Of a stretch of DNA of 32,786 nt, positions 25,421 through 32,786 are shown piece after piece. The notes beneath the pieces were generated by a model. It was not told where the DNA came from and searched no databases. It was given only the letters and a program-made list of their open reading frames with translations. Every line of letters starts with the position of its first letter. Position 1 is the first letter of the stretch. The translations under genes and the position numbers were made by a program. Source of the stretch: Bacteroidia bacterium (GTDB lineage Bacteria > Bacteroidota > Bacteroidia > 2-12-FULL-35-15); contig JAEUTT010000015.1 in assembly GCA_016787165.1 (NCBI GenBank), positions 1 through 32,786 on the forward strand, read 5' to 3'.

Positions 25421-26770
25421 TTATTGTTTTGGTAAATAATACAATACCACTCTATTTTCATTGGTCAGGTATTTTTGTGCAGCCTTTTGAATGTCTTCAC
25501 GCGTTACTTTCATAAATCGATTAATTTCGGTATTTATTAAATTCGCATCTTTAAAATACACATGGTAGTTTGCAAGATTTTCGGCAATGCCCGCCATTTT
25601 GGTGTTGGCATTTATAATATCATTTTCTAGTTGATTTTTTAATTTTTGAAATTCATCTTCAGAAATTAATTCTTTTTTTACTTTATCAAATTCTTCATTC
25701 ATTGCATTTTCTAAATCGCTTGGCGATACACCCATGTTTGTGATGCCAAACATTAATGCCAAGCCTGGATCTTCAGATGGTAAGGCAAATGCTCCGGCAA
25801 ACAATGCTTTTTGTTGTTTGTCTACAATTGATTTTTGCATACGAGAACTTTTGCCTTGCGATAATAAAGTGCTTAACATGTTTACTGCATAGTAATCAGG
25901 TGTTCCTTGAGCTGGAATGTGGTAAGCCATAATTACGGCAGGCAATTGAATATTATCTAACACGGTATCACGAACTTCTTTTGTTTTAACAGGTTCAACA
26001 ACTGTAGGACGAGGTATTACTTTTGTCCCTTTAGGAATAGTACTATAATATTTTGAAATTAATTTTTTTGTTTCTTCAATGTTTATGTCACCAGCAATAG
26101 ATAAAGTAGCATTGTTGGGCACATAAAATGTTTTGTAAAAATCGGTAAACTCGCTTAATGCTGCTTTGTTAATATACTCAGGAGAGCCTCCCGGTGTCCA
26201 ACGATATGGATGAACAGTGTACGCATGGCCAAATGTTTCATTTAAAATTGAACCATAAGGAGTGTTTTCATTGCGTTGTTTCAATTCTTCTTTTACAACT
26301 TTACGTTGTGTTTCTACTCCTACAGAATCAATTTTTGCATGCAACATACGTTCTGCCTCCATCCACAAACCTAATTCAAGTTGATTGCTTGGCACTACTT
26401 GATAATAAAATGTTCTGTCAAATGAAGTGTTTGCATTTAGTTGCCCGCCTGCATTTTGAATGAGTTTCATGTATTCACCACGACCGATGTTTTCGGATCC
26501 TTCAAACATTAAATGCTCAAAAAAGTGAGCAAATCCGGTACGTTGAGGATCTTCGTTTTTTGATCCTACATGGTAAAGTACTGTAACGGCTACAATAGGT
26601 GTAGCATGATCTTCATGCAAAATAACGTGTAAGCCGTTTGGTAAGTCATATTCAACAAACTTGATTGTGTTTGTTTGATTGATTTTAGCAGGTGCAGTTG
26701 CTTTTGTTTGTGCAAACATAAAACTACTTGTTGCTAATGCAGTTGTAAGAATTAAGCCTTTAAATTTCAT
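25421..26770 (-). CDS. M16 zinc metallopeptidase, catalytic subunit
   Basis: A 449-residue exported protein with signal peptide MKFKGLILTTALATSSFMFA (1-20). It has the inverted zinc motif H82-FF-E85-H86 (HFFEHLMFEGS) and third ligand E162 (VVKEELKQR), about 76 residues on, as in pitrilysin-type enzymes; NGLHVILHEDHATPIVAV is the typical first strand pair. In its second domain the R-x3-Y pair is missing (SRMQKSIVDKQQKALFAG), the reverse of its neighbour. This is the catalytic half of a two-gene M16B pair. It begins the block M16 - M16/LolA - DUF885 - M42, all on the minus strand with gaps of 60, 19 and 42 nt. Confidence 0.93.
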   Translation of the reverse strand: MKFKGLILTTALATSSFMFAQTKATAPAKINQTNTIKFVEYDLPNGLHVILHEDHATPIVAVTVLYHVGSKNEDPQRTGFAHFFEHLMFEGSENIGRGEYMKLIQNAGGQLNANTSFDRTFYYQVVPSNQLELGLWMEAERMLHAKIDSVGVETQRKVVKEELKQRNENTPYGSILNETFGHAYTVHPYRWTPGGSPEYINKAALSEFTDFYKTFYVPNNATLSIAGDINIEETKKLISKYYSTIPKGTKVIPRPTVVEPVKTKEVRDTVLDNIQLPAVIMAYHIPAQGTPDYYAVNMLSTLLSQGKSSRMQKSIVDKQQKALFAGAFALPSEDPGLALMFGITNMGVSPSDLENAMNEEFDKVKKELISEDEFQKLKNQLENDIINANTKMAGIAENLANYHVYFKDANLINTEINRFMKVTREDIQKAAQKYLTNENRVVLYYLPKQ

Positions 26771-26905
26771 CTAAAATGTTGTTTTTAATTTTTCATAAAA
26801 ATAGCATTAATTCGTTATAAATAGAGCAATGTTAGATAAATGGTTTTAAGACGGGATAAATGGTGTTTTTTAAGGTAAAATAAAGTGGGTAGAAAGAAGC
26901 AAAAG

Positions 26906-29404
26906 TTATGTTTTTCTTTTTTTTGCGCCCCTTACAGCTTCTGCATTTAATGGATTTTCAGGCCAAGAATGTTTAGGGTAGCGCGAAAGCAAATCTTTAC
27001 GAACCTCAAAATAGGTTTTATTCCAAAAGCTGTTTAAATCTTGTGTTACCTGTACTGGTTTGTATCCAGGTGAAAGCAATTGTAAAAGTAGTTTTGTTTT
27101 TCCTTCATTCACAGAAGGGGTTTCGGTTAATCCAAAGAGCTCTTGTAATCGAACAGCCATTTCAGGCTTTCTACCATCGGCAAAATAATTTATTTTTATC
27201 ATGGAGCCACTCGGAACTTTTAATTTTTCAGGAGCAAGAATGTCAAGTTTTTTTGCTAATTCCCAAGGCAACATGGATATGATGATTTGATTTAAGTTTA
27301 ATTGTTGTAGCTCTGTTCTTTTATGAATGTTTAAGAGGTAGGGGCTTAGCCAACTATTAACCGTTTCAATTAATGTTTCGTTACTTACATCTGTCCAATT
27401 TTCATTTGTTCGCCACTGCTTTAAGCTTAAAATACGAGCTTGTAAATTTTCTTGTTCGTTGTTCCAGCCAAGTAATTTTAGGTCTTCTGCTTTTACGGCA
27501 TCGCAAATAATTTTAGTACGCAATTCATCTTTTATTTTTATGATGGGTTTTGATTGCAAAACAATTCCGCCTATACACTTTTCGTTGTTTGCAACAATGA
27601 TTCCTCGTTCATTATCCCAATAAATGTTCTCTTTTTCTGTTGCTAAATCTTTTAAGTCATTTATATTTAAAGGCGAAGCCATAAATACTCGCCCTTCGTT
27701 ATTTCCTGCATCCAATTGTGCAATAGCAATATATTCTTCTTGATGCAATGCATCTTGCTCTTGTAATTTTATGATTCTGCCATTTGCTAAACGATAACGT
27801 AATCCAGTTTTATCAATTCGTTTTGCAATGCGTTCAGGGTAAGCTGCTGCAATTAATTTACCAATTGCAAATACATCCGGTATTGAATTATCTAACTCTG
27901 TTTTTAATAATTTTCGCCATGCTTGCGCTAAGCGTTCAATGCGTTCTAGTATACGTTTATCAGCATTAACAAATTCTTTGTTTCTCCATTTGCGAAGTAG
28001 TTCTATGCGTAATGTAACATCTGTTCCGCTATCTTTTGGTAAAGGGTCGCGCTCCTCTAGAATGGCTGCTACATCACCTGCCAACGCAATATAATTTATG
28101 TTGGATGTTGTTTGCCAGTGTTTTGCCTCTATTAATAAATGTGCAATTCGAGGATGTGTTGGCAATTGTAATATTTCTTTTCCTCGTTTTGTAATTACAT
28201 TATTCTGGATTGCACCAAGTTCTTGTAAAAGTTCTTTTGCTTGTAACACATTGCCTTGCGGTGGTATATTCAACCACATTAGTTCATTTAAATTGTGTAT
28301 ACCCCATTCGGCAAGTTCAAGCATGAGTGTTGCCAAATCAGCTTCTAAAATTTCAGGTTTACGATTTGGTAATAAGTGAATGTGTGTTCCTTCGCTCCAT
28401 AAACGATAACATACACCGGGACCTAATCGTCCGGCACGACCAGCACGTTGGTCGGCAGCATCCTTGGTAATTTTTACAGTATCTAATTTGGTGAAGCCAC
28501 TGCGTGCATCAAATTTTGGAACACGCGAAAAGCCGCAATCAACAACCGTTGTGATGCCTTCAATGGTTAAGGATGTTTCAGCAATGGAAGTGGCCAATAC
28601 CACTTTGCGTTTATTTTGCGGATGTGGTAATATAGCTTCTTGTTGTTTTTGTGGACTTAGATCACCATACAATGGAAAAACAGAAATGGATGAATGTTCT
28701 TCCAATAATTGTTGAGTGCGTTGGATCTCTCCAGCACCCGGTAAAAATGCAAGTATATCTCCTTCTTGCTCTCTTAATGCTTTTTTGATGATGTTGGACA
28801 TGTTGATGTGCACAGGTGTTTTATCATCAACCGTTTCGTATTTTAATGTAACTGGATATTGCCTGCCTTCAGAAGTTAAGATCGTAGCGTTGTTTAGCAA
28901 GGAGGATAATTTTGCTCCATCCAATGTTGCCGACATGATCAGGATCTTTAGGTCATCGCGCAGTATTTGCTGTACCTGTAAACAAAGGGCAAGTGCAAGG
29001 TCGGCATTTAAACTACGTTCATGAAATTCATCAAAAATAACAAGGCCAACATTTTCTAATGCATTATCATTTTGTAACATGCGAGTAAGGATGCCTTCTG
29101 TTACAACTTCAATTTTTGTTTGCTTGTTAATTTTGCTTTCGAAGCGTACTCGGTATCCAACAATATTCCCAATTTCATCGTTTAGCAATGAAGCCATTCG
29201 GTTGGCAACACTTCGTGCTGCTAATCTGCGAGGCTCAAGCATGATTATTTTTTTATCTCCTAGCCAAGGCTCATTTAAAAGCTGAATAGGCAACACGGTT
29301 GATTTTCCTGCTCCAGGAGGTGCTTGTAAAATAAGTACAGGCTGTTTTTGAAGCTGTGCTTTTAATTCAGGGATAATTTCTTGTATGGGATAATCAAATT
29401 GCAT
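26906..29404 (-). CDS. hrpB: ATP-dependent RNA helicase-like HrpB
   Basis: An 832-residue DExH-box (DEAH/RHA group) helicase. Motifs in order: Walker A GAGKST (31-36) in APPGAGKST, motif Ia LEPRRLAARSVA (56-67), TEGILTRML (102-110), motif II DEFH (125-128), motif III SATLD, DILAFLPGAGEI, ATSIAETSLTIEGI (motif V) and QRAGRAGRLGPGVCYRLW (motif VI). The DEFHER form and the C-terminal HrpB-specific region (LLSPGYKPVQVTQDLNSFWN, YPKHSWPENP) separate it from HrpA. The RNA or RNP target of HrpB is not established in general. It is followed by 127 nt to the M16 gene that contains a pair of direct repeats; no terminator seen. Its 5' flank is a 247-nt divergent gap. Confidence 0.96.
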   Translation of the reverse strand: MQFDYPIQEIIPELKAQLQKQPVLILQAPPGAGKSTVLPIQLLNEPWLGDKKIIMLEPRRLAARSVANRMASLLNDEIGNIVGYRVRFESKINKQTKIEVVTEGILTRMLQNDNALENVGLVIFDEFHERSLNADLALALCLQVQQILRDDLKILIMSATLDGAKLSSLLNNATILTSEGRQYPVTLKYETVDDKTPVHINMSNIIKKALREQEGDILAFLPGAGEIQRTQQLLEEHSSISVFPLYGDLSPQKQQEAILPHPQNKRKVVLATSIAETSLTIEGITTVVDCGFSRVPKFDARSGFTKLDTVKITKDAADQRAGRAGRLGPGVCYRLWSEGTHIHLLPNRKPEILEADLATLMLELAEWGIHNLNELMWLNIPPQGNVLQAKELLQELGAIQNNVITKRGKEILQLPTHPRIAHLLIEAKHWQTTSNINYIALAGDVAAILEERDPLPKDSGTDVTLRIELLRKWRNKEFVNADKRILERIERLAQAWRKLLKTELDNSIPDVFAIGKLIAAAYPERIAKRIDKTGLRYRLANGRIIKLQEQDALHQEEYIAIAQLDAGNNEGRVFMASPLNINDLKDLATEKENIYWDNERGIIVANNEKCIGGIVLQSKPIIKIKDELRTKIICDAVKAEDLKLLGWNNEQENLQARILSLKQWRTNENWTDVSNETLIETVNSWLSPYLLNIHKRTELQQLNLNQIIISMLPWELAKKLDILAPEKLKVPSGSMIKINYFADGRKPEMAVRLQELFGLTETPSVNEGKTKLLLQLLSPGYKPVQVTQDLNSFWNKTYFEVRKDLLSRYPKHSWPENPLNAEAVRGAKKRKT

Positions 29405-29651
29405 GAATTGTAAAAATACAGGAATAATTGCGGATAGAATATTTTTTTGTAAAAATCAAACGTTAGAAATAAGCAAGCGTTAAAATTTGGGTTGTAAAAA
29501 ATGGAAAATATTTCATATAAATCGTGTAATTGTAATAAATAAACTGAATTATAAGTGAATAGTGCAATTAGTTCCTAAAGTTATGTAATAGTAGCTGTTT
29601 TTAGATGGGCTAATTTTGTTGCAGAAATTTAACCTTATAAAACAAAAAAAG
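29405..29651. other. Divergent intergenic region, hrpB / coiled-coil gene
   Basis: AT-rich DNA between divergent genes. The only recognisable signal is a TAATTTTG box at 29611-29618 for the rightward gene. I see no tRNA, small RNA hairpin, terminator or short gene in it. Confidence 0.5.
29611..29618 (+). promoter_or_regulatory. Probable -7 element of the coiled-coil gene
   Basis: TAATTTTG matches TAnnTTTG and ends 33 nt before the chosen ATG at 29652. It would exclude TTG 29616 as a start because that codon lies inside the box. No clear -33 element. Confidence 0.4.
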
Positions 29652-30089
29652 ATGAACAAAAATGTATTTAGATTCACACTTGGTATAATGCTAACAATGA
29701 TAAGTATTACAGCAAATGCACAGCAAGATAAAAAATCGGAGAAAGCTAGAAAAGATATTGCAGAAGCAAAAGAAGATCTACGTTTAGCTAAAATCGATTC
29801 TGTTGAAGATTATCAAAAATTTAGATCAGATGCCGAAGCAAAAATTTCACAAAATCAGCTTAGAATTAAGGAGTTGAAGGAGCAAAAAATGTCTGACAAC
29901 GAAGATGTTAAAGAAAAGTATCAAAAAAAGGTGTTTGTATTAGAGGAGAAAAACAATGCTTTAAAAAAGAAAATTGAGGAATCTGATAAAACTAAATCGA
30001 GTACATGGAGCTCTTTTAAAAAAGAATTTAATCATGATATGGAGCAGTTAGGAAAAGCTTTTAAAGATATTGGAATTGACAATAAATAG
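29652..30089 (+). CDS. Secreted coiled-coil protein of unknown function
   Basis: A 145-residue exported protein. ATG 29652 gives signal peptide MNKNVFRFTLGIMLTMISITANA with cleavage before QQDKK; an upstream in-frame TTG at 29616 would put 12 extra polar residues before it and overlaps the likely promoter box, so it is rejected. The mature part is a highly charged helix with strong heptad character (KARKDIAEAKEDLRLAKID, SQNQLRIKELKEQK, KKVFVLEEKNNALKKKIEES), then WSSFKKEFNHDMEQLGKAFKDIGIDNK. It resembles small Bacteroidota periplasmic coiled-coil proteins with no known partner. A strong palindromic terminator follows 1 nt after the stop, so it is monocistronic. Function unknown. Confidence 0.72.
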   Translation: MNKNVFRFTLGIMLTMISITANAQQDKKSEKARKDIAEAKEDLRLAKIDSVEDYQKFRSDAEAKISQNQLRIKELKEQKMSDNEDVKEKYQKKVFVLEEKNNALKKKIEESDKTKSSTWSSFKKEFNHDMEQLGKAFKDIGIDNK

Positions 30090-30090
30090 T

Positions 30091-30130
30091 AAAACAAAAA
30101 AGGAGCGACATGTCGCTCCTTTTTTGTTTT
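30091..30130. terminator. Perfect 40-nt palindromic terminator
   Basis: Two exact 20-nt arms (30091-30110, 30111-30130) around GGAGCGACA/TGTCGCTCC, with A-runs on one side and T-runs on the other, so it can stop transcription in either direction. It follows the coiled-coil gene by 1 nt. Confidence 0.9.
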
Positions 30131-30148
30131 TATAAATTATAATCTCAA

Positions 30149-30370
30149 ATGATGGAAACAATTATAATAGCAGTTTTACTTGTATTAATAGGCCTTAGCA
30201 TTATGGGGTATTGCGGATATAATAACTATAGGTTTGAAAATATAGAACAACTGAACAAGCCTAAAAGGTACTCAAAAACAAATTTACATTTTACATTTAC
30301 TCCAATTGTTGGATTGTTCATTTTTGCTTTGGGGATTTTAATGTTATTAATTGTAGCAATTGTAAAATGA
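30149..30370 (+). CDS. Small two-helix membrane protein
   Basis: A 73-residue protein, unrecognised. It has two hydrophobic segments (about residues 4-22, IIIAVLLVLIGLSIMGYCG, and about 52-71, IVGLFIFALGILMLLIVAI) joined by a polar loop (NNYRFENIEQLNKPKRYSKTN), so it should be a hairpin in the inner membrane. ATG 30149 is followed at once by ATG 30152. It lies 19 nt past a strong terminator, so it needs its own promoter, which I cannot identify. Composition matches its neighbours. Existence is likely from length and clean topology but not certain. Confidence 0.6.
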   Translation: MMETIIIAVLLVLIGLSIMGYCGYNNYRFENIEQLNKPKRYSKTNLHFTFTPIVGLFIFALGILMLLIVAIVK

Positions 30371-30519
30371 TATTTTATATAAGAACGTATTTGTAACGAG
30401 AATTTATGTTAAAATGTATCAATTATGTAATCATTACAAATACTTGTGTAAGAGTATATCATTATTTTAGTTTCACCTTTGTTACGTGAAAATAATTTCA
30501 CACTTAAAACTTAATCGTT
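30371..30519. promoter_or_regulatory. csbD upstream region with three inverted repeats
   Basis: Contains TGTAA-TCA-TTACA (30426-30438), an overlapping TTACAA..TTGTGTAA (30434-30451) and GTGAAA-ATAA-TTTCAC (30486-30501). CACCTTTG at 30474-30481 is one base off the -7 consensus. The last palindrome lies 19 nt before the csbD ATG and could be an operator or a 5' leader hairpin. Functions inferred from symmetry only. Confidence 0.3.
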
Positions 30520-30708
30520 ATGACAAATACAACAGAATTAAAAGGTGATTGGAATCAAATGAAAGGGAAATTGAAGCAAAAATTTGCAATATTAACAGAT
30601 GATGATTTATTGTTTGCAGAAGGCAAAAAGGATGAAATGTTGGGAAAAATTCAAGTCAAAGTTGGGAAAACAAAAGCTGAGTTTGATAAAATTATTTCAG
30701 AGCTCTAG
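30520..30708 (+). CDS. CsbD-family stress protein
   Basis: A 62-residue cytoplasmic protein of the CsbD family, small helical proteins induced by general stress in many bacteria (named from a SigB-controlled Bacillus gene); no molecular activity is agreed. The family pattern is clear: [51 protein letters not shown], with GxWxxxKGKxK near the N-terminus and the [17 protein letters not shown] centre. The ATG follows a region with several inverted repeats that may control it. 85 nt separate it from the next lipoprotein gene. Confidence 0.93.
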   Translation: MTNTTELKGDWNQMKGKLKQKFAILTDDDLLFAEGKKDEMLGKIQVKVGKTKAEFDKIISEL

Positions 30709-30744
30709 TAAGCAATAAAAGCTAAGTATAAATCAATTTAACAA

Positions 30745-30769
30745 CTTGTAAGTGGAATAAATTTACAAG
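30745..30769. promoter_or_regulatory. Inverted repeat before the lipoprotein gene
   Basis: CTTGTAA (30745-30751) and TTACAAG (30763-30769) are exact 7-bp arms 11 nt apart, 24 nt before the ATG at 30794. Similar CTTGTAA/TTACAA sequences occur upstream of csbD. Could be a binding site or an mRNA leader stem. Confidence 0.3.
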
Positions 30770-30793
30770 ACTAATTAATTAAAAAAAATTAAA

Positions 30794-31207
30794 ATGAAAA
30801 AAAGAATCAATAGTATTTTTGTTTTACTTCTGATAGCGCTAGTTCCAACTTTGGAGAGTTGTAAAAAATATCCAGATGGTCCATTGTTAAGTTTAAAATC
30901 AAGAGCAGAAAGGGTCGCAAATGTTTGGAAAGTTGAAAATTATAAAATCAACGGTTCCGATTATACATTTTTAGTTTCTGGATATTCTGAGACATTCTCA
31001 AAAAATGGTGGTTATGGTTATTTTTGGGGCATATTATCTGGATCAGGCAACTGGGCCTTTCAAAGTAATGACACAAAAATTAAGTTAACAGGAAATGATG
31101 ATCATTCATCTCGCACATTATTTATTCAAAAATTAGAAGAAAAATCTTTTTGGTATTATTATATGGATGGAGACGATAAGTACGAACTTCATTTAGTTCC
31201 AATGTAA
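30794..31207 (+). CDS. Small hypothetical lipoprotein
   Basis: A 137-residue lipoprotein: MKKRINSIFVLLLIALVPTLESCKKYPDG has the lipobox LESC with Cys23. The mature domain (SRAERVANVWKVENYKINGSDYTFLVSGYSETFSKNGGYGYFW ...) looks like the small lipocalin-like domains found in many Bacteroidota lipoproteins: a RVxNVWKV opening, SETFSKNGGYGYF strand pair, SGNWAFQSNDTKIKL, and a C-terminal YELHLVPM. No known ligand. An intrinsic terminator (31272-31302) lies 65 nt after the stop, between this gene and the convergent 31317-31589 gene. Confidence 0.8.
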   Translation: MKKRINSIFVLLLIALVPTLESCKKYPDGPLLSLKSRAERVANVWKVENYKINGSDYTFLVSGYSETFSKNGGYGYFWGILSGSGNWAFQSNDTKIKLTGNDDHSSRTLFIQKLEEKSFWYYYMDGDDKYELHLVPM

Positions 31208-31271
31208 TTTTAATTGACTATCTATGAAAACAGAAAATGAAATTGTTAATACATAATAAGAGTATATCTGT

Positions 31272-31302
31272 AAAAAAGACCACCCAAAGGGTGGTCTTTT
31301 TT
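31272..31302. terminator. Bidirectional intrinsic terminator
   Basis: Arms 31272-31285 and 31289-31302 (AAAAAAGACCACCC and its complement) with loop AAA; A-run on one side, T-run on the other. Lies between convergent genes and can serve both. Confidence 0.92.
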
Positions 31303-31316
31303 GTTAAGTTTTATAA

Positions 31317-31589
31317 TTATAAAAAGTATTTTTCTTTTAAAAACTCTTTGTAATCGTCAAGGTTTGCCATTACTTGCAGTTCTTGGTACCGTTTGTGAAA
31401 TGAATCTTCTTCGGTTTGAGCATTTAAAACATTTAAACGAAAGCGATCAAAATTGGCTAATGCTTGTACTTCTTCTTTGCTTAAGTGTTTGCCATTAAAC
31501 TCTTTTTCGCGTAAATCATTAATGCTGATAGTTCCACCAATAGTAGATTTAGCAAAATGTTTTTTTAATATTTCAGCGCGATTTTCCAT
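31317..31589 (-). CDS. Small hypothetical protein
   Basis: A 90-residue soluble, mostly helical and charged protein (KKHFAKSTIGGTISINDLREKEFNGKHLSKEEVQALANFDRFRLNVL), no signal peptide or membrane segment, not recognised. Support for being real: a good -7 box (TACCTTTG at 31602-31609) 13 nt before its ATG, a terminator 15 nt after its stop, and codon use like its neighbours. It could be a small regulatory or adaptor protein; nothing shows which. Confidence 0.65.
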   Translation of the reverse strand: MENRAEILKKHFAKSTIGGTISINDLREKEFNGKHLSKEEVQALANFDRFRLNVLNAQTEEDSFHKRYQELQVMANLDDYKEFLKEKYFL

Positions 31590-31601
31590 AGTTTGTGCTC
31601 A

Positions 31602-31609
31602 CAAAGGTA
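31602..31609 (-). promoter_or_regulatory. -7 promoter element of the small hypothetical gene
   Basis: TACCTTTG on the minus strand, exact TAnnTTTG match, ending 13 nt before the ATG at 31589. The -33 region is unclear. Confidence 0.45.
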
Positions 31610-31801
31610 AGTTAATAATGGTTTTATAACGTTTAAAACAGTAAGATGTTATAAACAAACAACTGTTAAAACCTATTTTTGGGGAGGAAAAATAGGAATT
31701 AGAACTTTTAATTTTTTGATACTCAGGCATTATTGAAAATTTACCGAGTGCTAATATCATTTGCATAATTCAAAAACAAATACAGCAATTCAAATAAATT
31801 T

Positions 31802-31848
31802 ATCAATAAAAAAATCCTACTCAATTGGAGTAGGATTTTTTTATTGAT
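31802..31848. terminator. Terminator of the S9 peptidase gene
   Basis: Exact 21-bp arms (31802-31822 and 31828-31848) with a 5-nt loop, AATCCTACTC core and an A/T run on each side; 8 nt past the stop of the leftward S9 gene. Symmetric, so it can stop both directions. Confidence 0.92.
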
Positions 31849-31855
31849 GTGTTTT

Positions 31856-32786
31856 TTATTTTAAGGTTTCGCCTAGCCATTTAAAAAATTCGCGTTGCCA
31901 TACAATAGCATCTTGGTCTTTTAAAATCCAGTGGTTTTCATTTGGAAAGAATAATAATTTGCTTTTTAATCCCAATAATTGTGCTGCTTGAAATGCACTT
32001 AATCCTTGTTCAATAGGGACGCGGTAATCTTTTTCGCCTTGAATAATCATAATAGGGGTGTCCCATTTTTTTACATGGTTAACCGGATTAAATTCATTGT
32101 AGCTTTTTTGTGCAGCAGCATTGTCTTTTTCCCAATATGCACCACCTAAATCTTGGTTTACAAAAAATAGTTCTTCGGTAGTTCCATACATACTTCTCCA
32201 ATCAAAAATTCCATCGTGAGAGATAAAACTTTTAAAACGTTTTTCATGAATTCCCGCAAGGAAAAACACAGAGTAACCTCCATAACTTGCTCCTACACAT
32301 CCCAATCGATTTTTATCTACAAAAGGCTCTTTTGAAAGTTCATCAATAGAGATTAAATAATCTTTCATGTTTAGGCCACCGTAATCACGAGAAATTTGTT
32401 CGTTCCATTTAACACCATGTCCTGGCATTCCTCTGCGGTTAGGTGCAACAACAATATAACCATTGGCTGCCATTAACTGAAAGTTCCAACGAAATGAATA
32501 AAATTGTGTAAGTGGTGATTGTGGTCCGCCTTGGCAATACAGTAGTGTTGGATATTTTTTTGTTGCATCAAAATTAGGCGGGTAAATTACCCAAACAAGC
32601 ATTTTTTCGCCATCAGCAGCTGTTACATAACGTCTTTCAATTTTACTTAATGTAATTGATGAATAAAATGCATCATTCACATGCGATAATTGTTTTCTTG
32701 TTCCTGTTTTTAAATCTAATGAATAAATTTCGGGAGCGTGATTCATGTCAGTACATTCTACAATCATAGTATTACCAACTTGTGCA
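31856..32786 (-). CDS. S9 prolyl-oligopeptidase-family peptidase, C-terminal part, 5' end beyond window
   Basis: The reading frame is still open at 32786 (AQVGNTMIVECTDMN), so the ATG at 32767 is internal and most of the N-terminal beta-propeller is off the right edge. What is visible is the last propeller strands (APEIYSLDLKTGTRKQLSH) and the complete alpha/beta-hydrolase domain. The triad, numbered from the ATG at 32767, is S161 in GASYGGY, D247 in QGEKDYRVP and H279 in NENHWI; YCQGGPQSP supplies the oxyanion region and PNRRGMPGHGVKWNEQISRDYGG is typical of DPP IV/acylaminoacyl-type S9 enzymes. Bacteroidota members are generally exported and cleave dipeptides or oligopeptides; the signal peptide cannot be seen here. 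A strong terminator follows. Confidence 0.93.
   Translation of the reverse strand, partial: AQVGNTMIVECTDMNHAPEIYSLDLKTGTRKQLSHVNDAFYSSITLSKIERRYVTAADGEKMLVWVIYPPNFDATKKYPTLLYCQGGPQSPLTQFYSFRWNFQLMAANGYIVVAPNRRGMPGHGVKWNEQISRDYGGLNMKDYLISIDELSKEPFVDKNRLGCVGASYGGYSVFFLAGIHEKRFKSFISHDGIFDWRSMYGTTEELFFVNQDLGGAYWEKDNAAAQKSYNEFNPVNHVKKWDTPIMIIQGEKDYRVPIEQGLSAFQAAQLLGLKSKLLFFPNENHWILKDQDAIVWQREFFKWLGETLK

Larger units (their letters stand above)
31590..31855. other. Intergenic region with promoter, terminator, no gene seen
   Basis: Holds the TACCTTTG box of the 90-residue gene at its left end, a terminator (31802-31848) at its right end, and AT-rich DNA between with a weak inverted repeat (AACAGT and ACTGTT, about 31637-31672). 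No coding frame or RNA gene recognised. Confidence 0.5.

Noticed and set aside
28098-29285. Several plus-strand frames of 68-102 codons
   Set aside because: All are antisense shadows within hrpB; their translations have no recognisable motifs.
1-32786. tRNA, rRNA, CRISPR, insertion sequence or phage genes
   Set aside because: Looked for in all gaps; no repeat-spacer pattern, transposase, integrase or cloverleaf-like sequence seen.

Overview
The window looks like an ordinary stretch of chromosome from an AT-rich (roughly one third G+C by eye) aerobic member of the Bacteroidota. Evidence for the phylum: a C-terminal type IX secretion sorting domain (3364-4746), several lipoproteins with short SxC lipoboxes, LolA-like/M16 and DUF885 peptidases typical of the group, Bacteroidota-type -7 promoter boxes (TAnnTTTG) ahead of several genes, and few Shine-Dalgarno sequences. 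Heme A synthase implies an aa3-type oxidase and so aerobic respiration. I cannot name the genus. No rRNA, tRNA, CRISPR array, insertion sequence or phage gene was recognised.

Layout. 1-3342 (+): the end of a dTDP-sugar gene (rfbA, cut by the window edge), an extended SDR sugar-nucleotide epimerase/dehydratase, a polyprenyl diphosphate synthase with a TTG start, and a lipoprotein. 3364-4746 (-): a secreted T9SS cargo protein with two tandem similar domains. 4804-9608 (+): a promoter with a palindromic candidate operator drives a fused isobutyryl-CoA mutase (icmF) and, 2 nt later, a membrane zinc-ribbon protein; an AIM24-family protein follows. 9663-12073 (+): a small periplasmic CpxP-like protein, a TatD hydrolase, a palindromic repeat element with a second small palindrome nested in it, tcdA and a GNAT acetyltransferase. 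12077-13500 (-): prfB, read through a programmed +1 frameshift, overlapping an arsC-family gene. 13574-15198 (+): a copper-chaperone-like HMA protein and an aldehyde dehydrogenase. 15187-19112 (-): an SGNH/MBOAT O-acylation pair and two outer-membrane barrel proteins. 19215-20252 (+): ctaA. 20257-29404 (-): M42 peptidase, DUF885 peptidase, a complementary pair of M16 peptidases and the helicase hrpB. 29652-31207 (+): small stress or envelope proteins including CsbD. 31317-32786 (-): a small hypothetical gene and the C-terminal part of an S9 peptidase, cut by the right edge.

How the genes work together. Most are housekeeping or envelope functions. The clearest local themes are acyl-CoA metabolism (icmF and its coupled membrane zinc-ribbon partner), secreted or periplasmic proteolysis (M42, DUF885, M16 pair and S9 within about 12 kb), and extracellular polymer modification (MBOAT plus SGNH). 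The most informative non-coding structures are the intact prfB recoding site, the icmF promoter region, and a 20-nt palindrome present twice (4864 and 10797), once nested in a larger inverted repeat with what looks like a 4-bp target duplication. I did not find a plainly undescribed defence or mobile system here.
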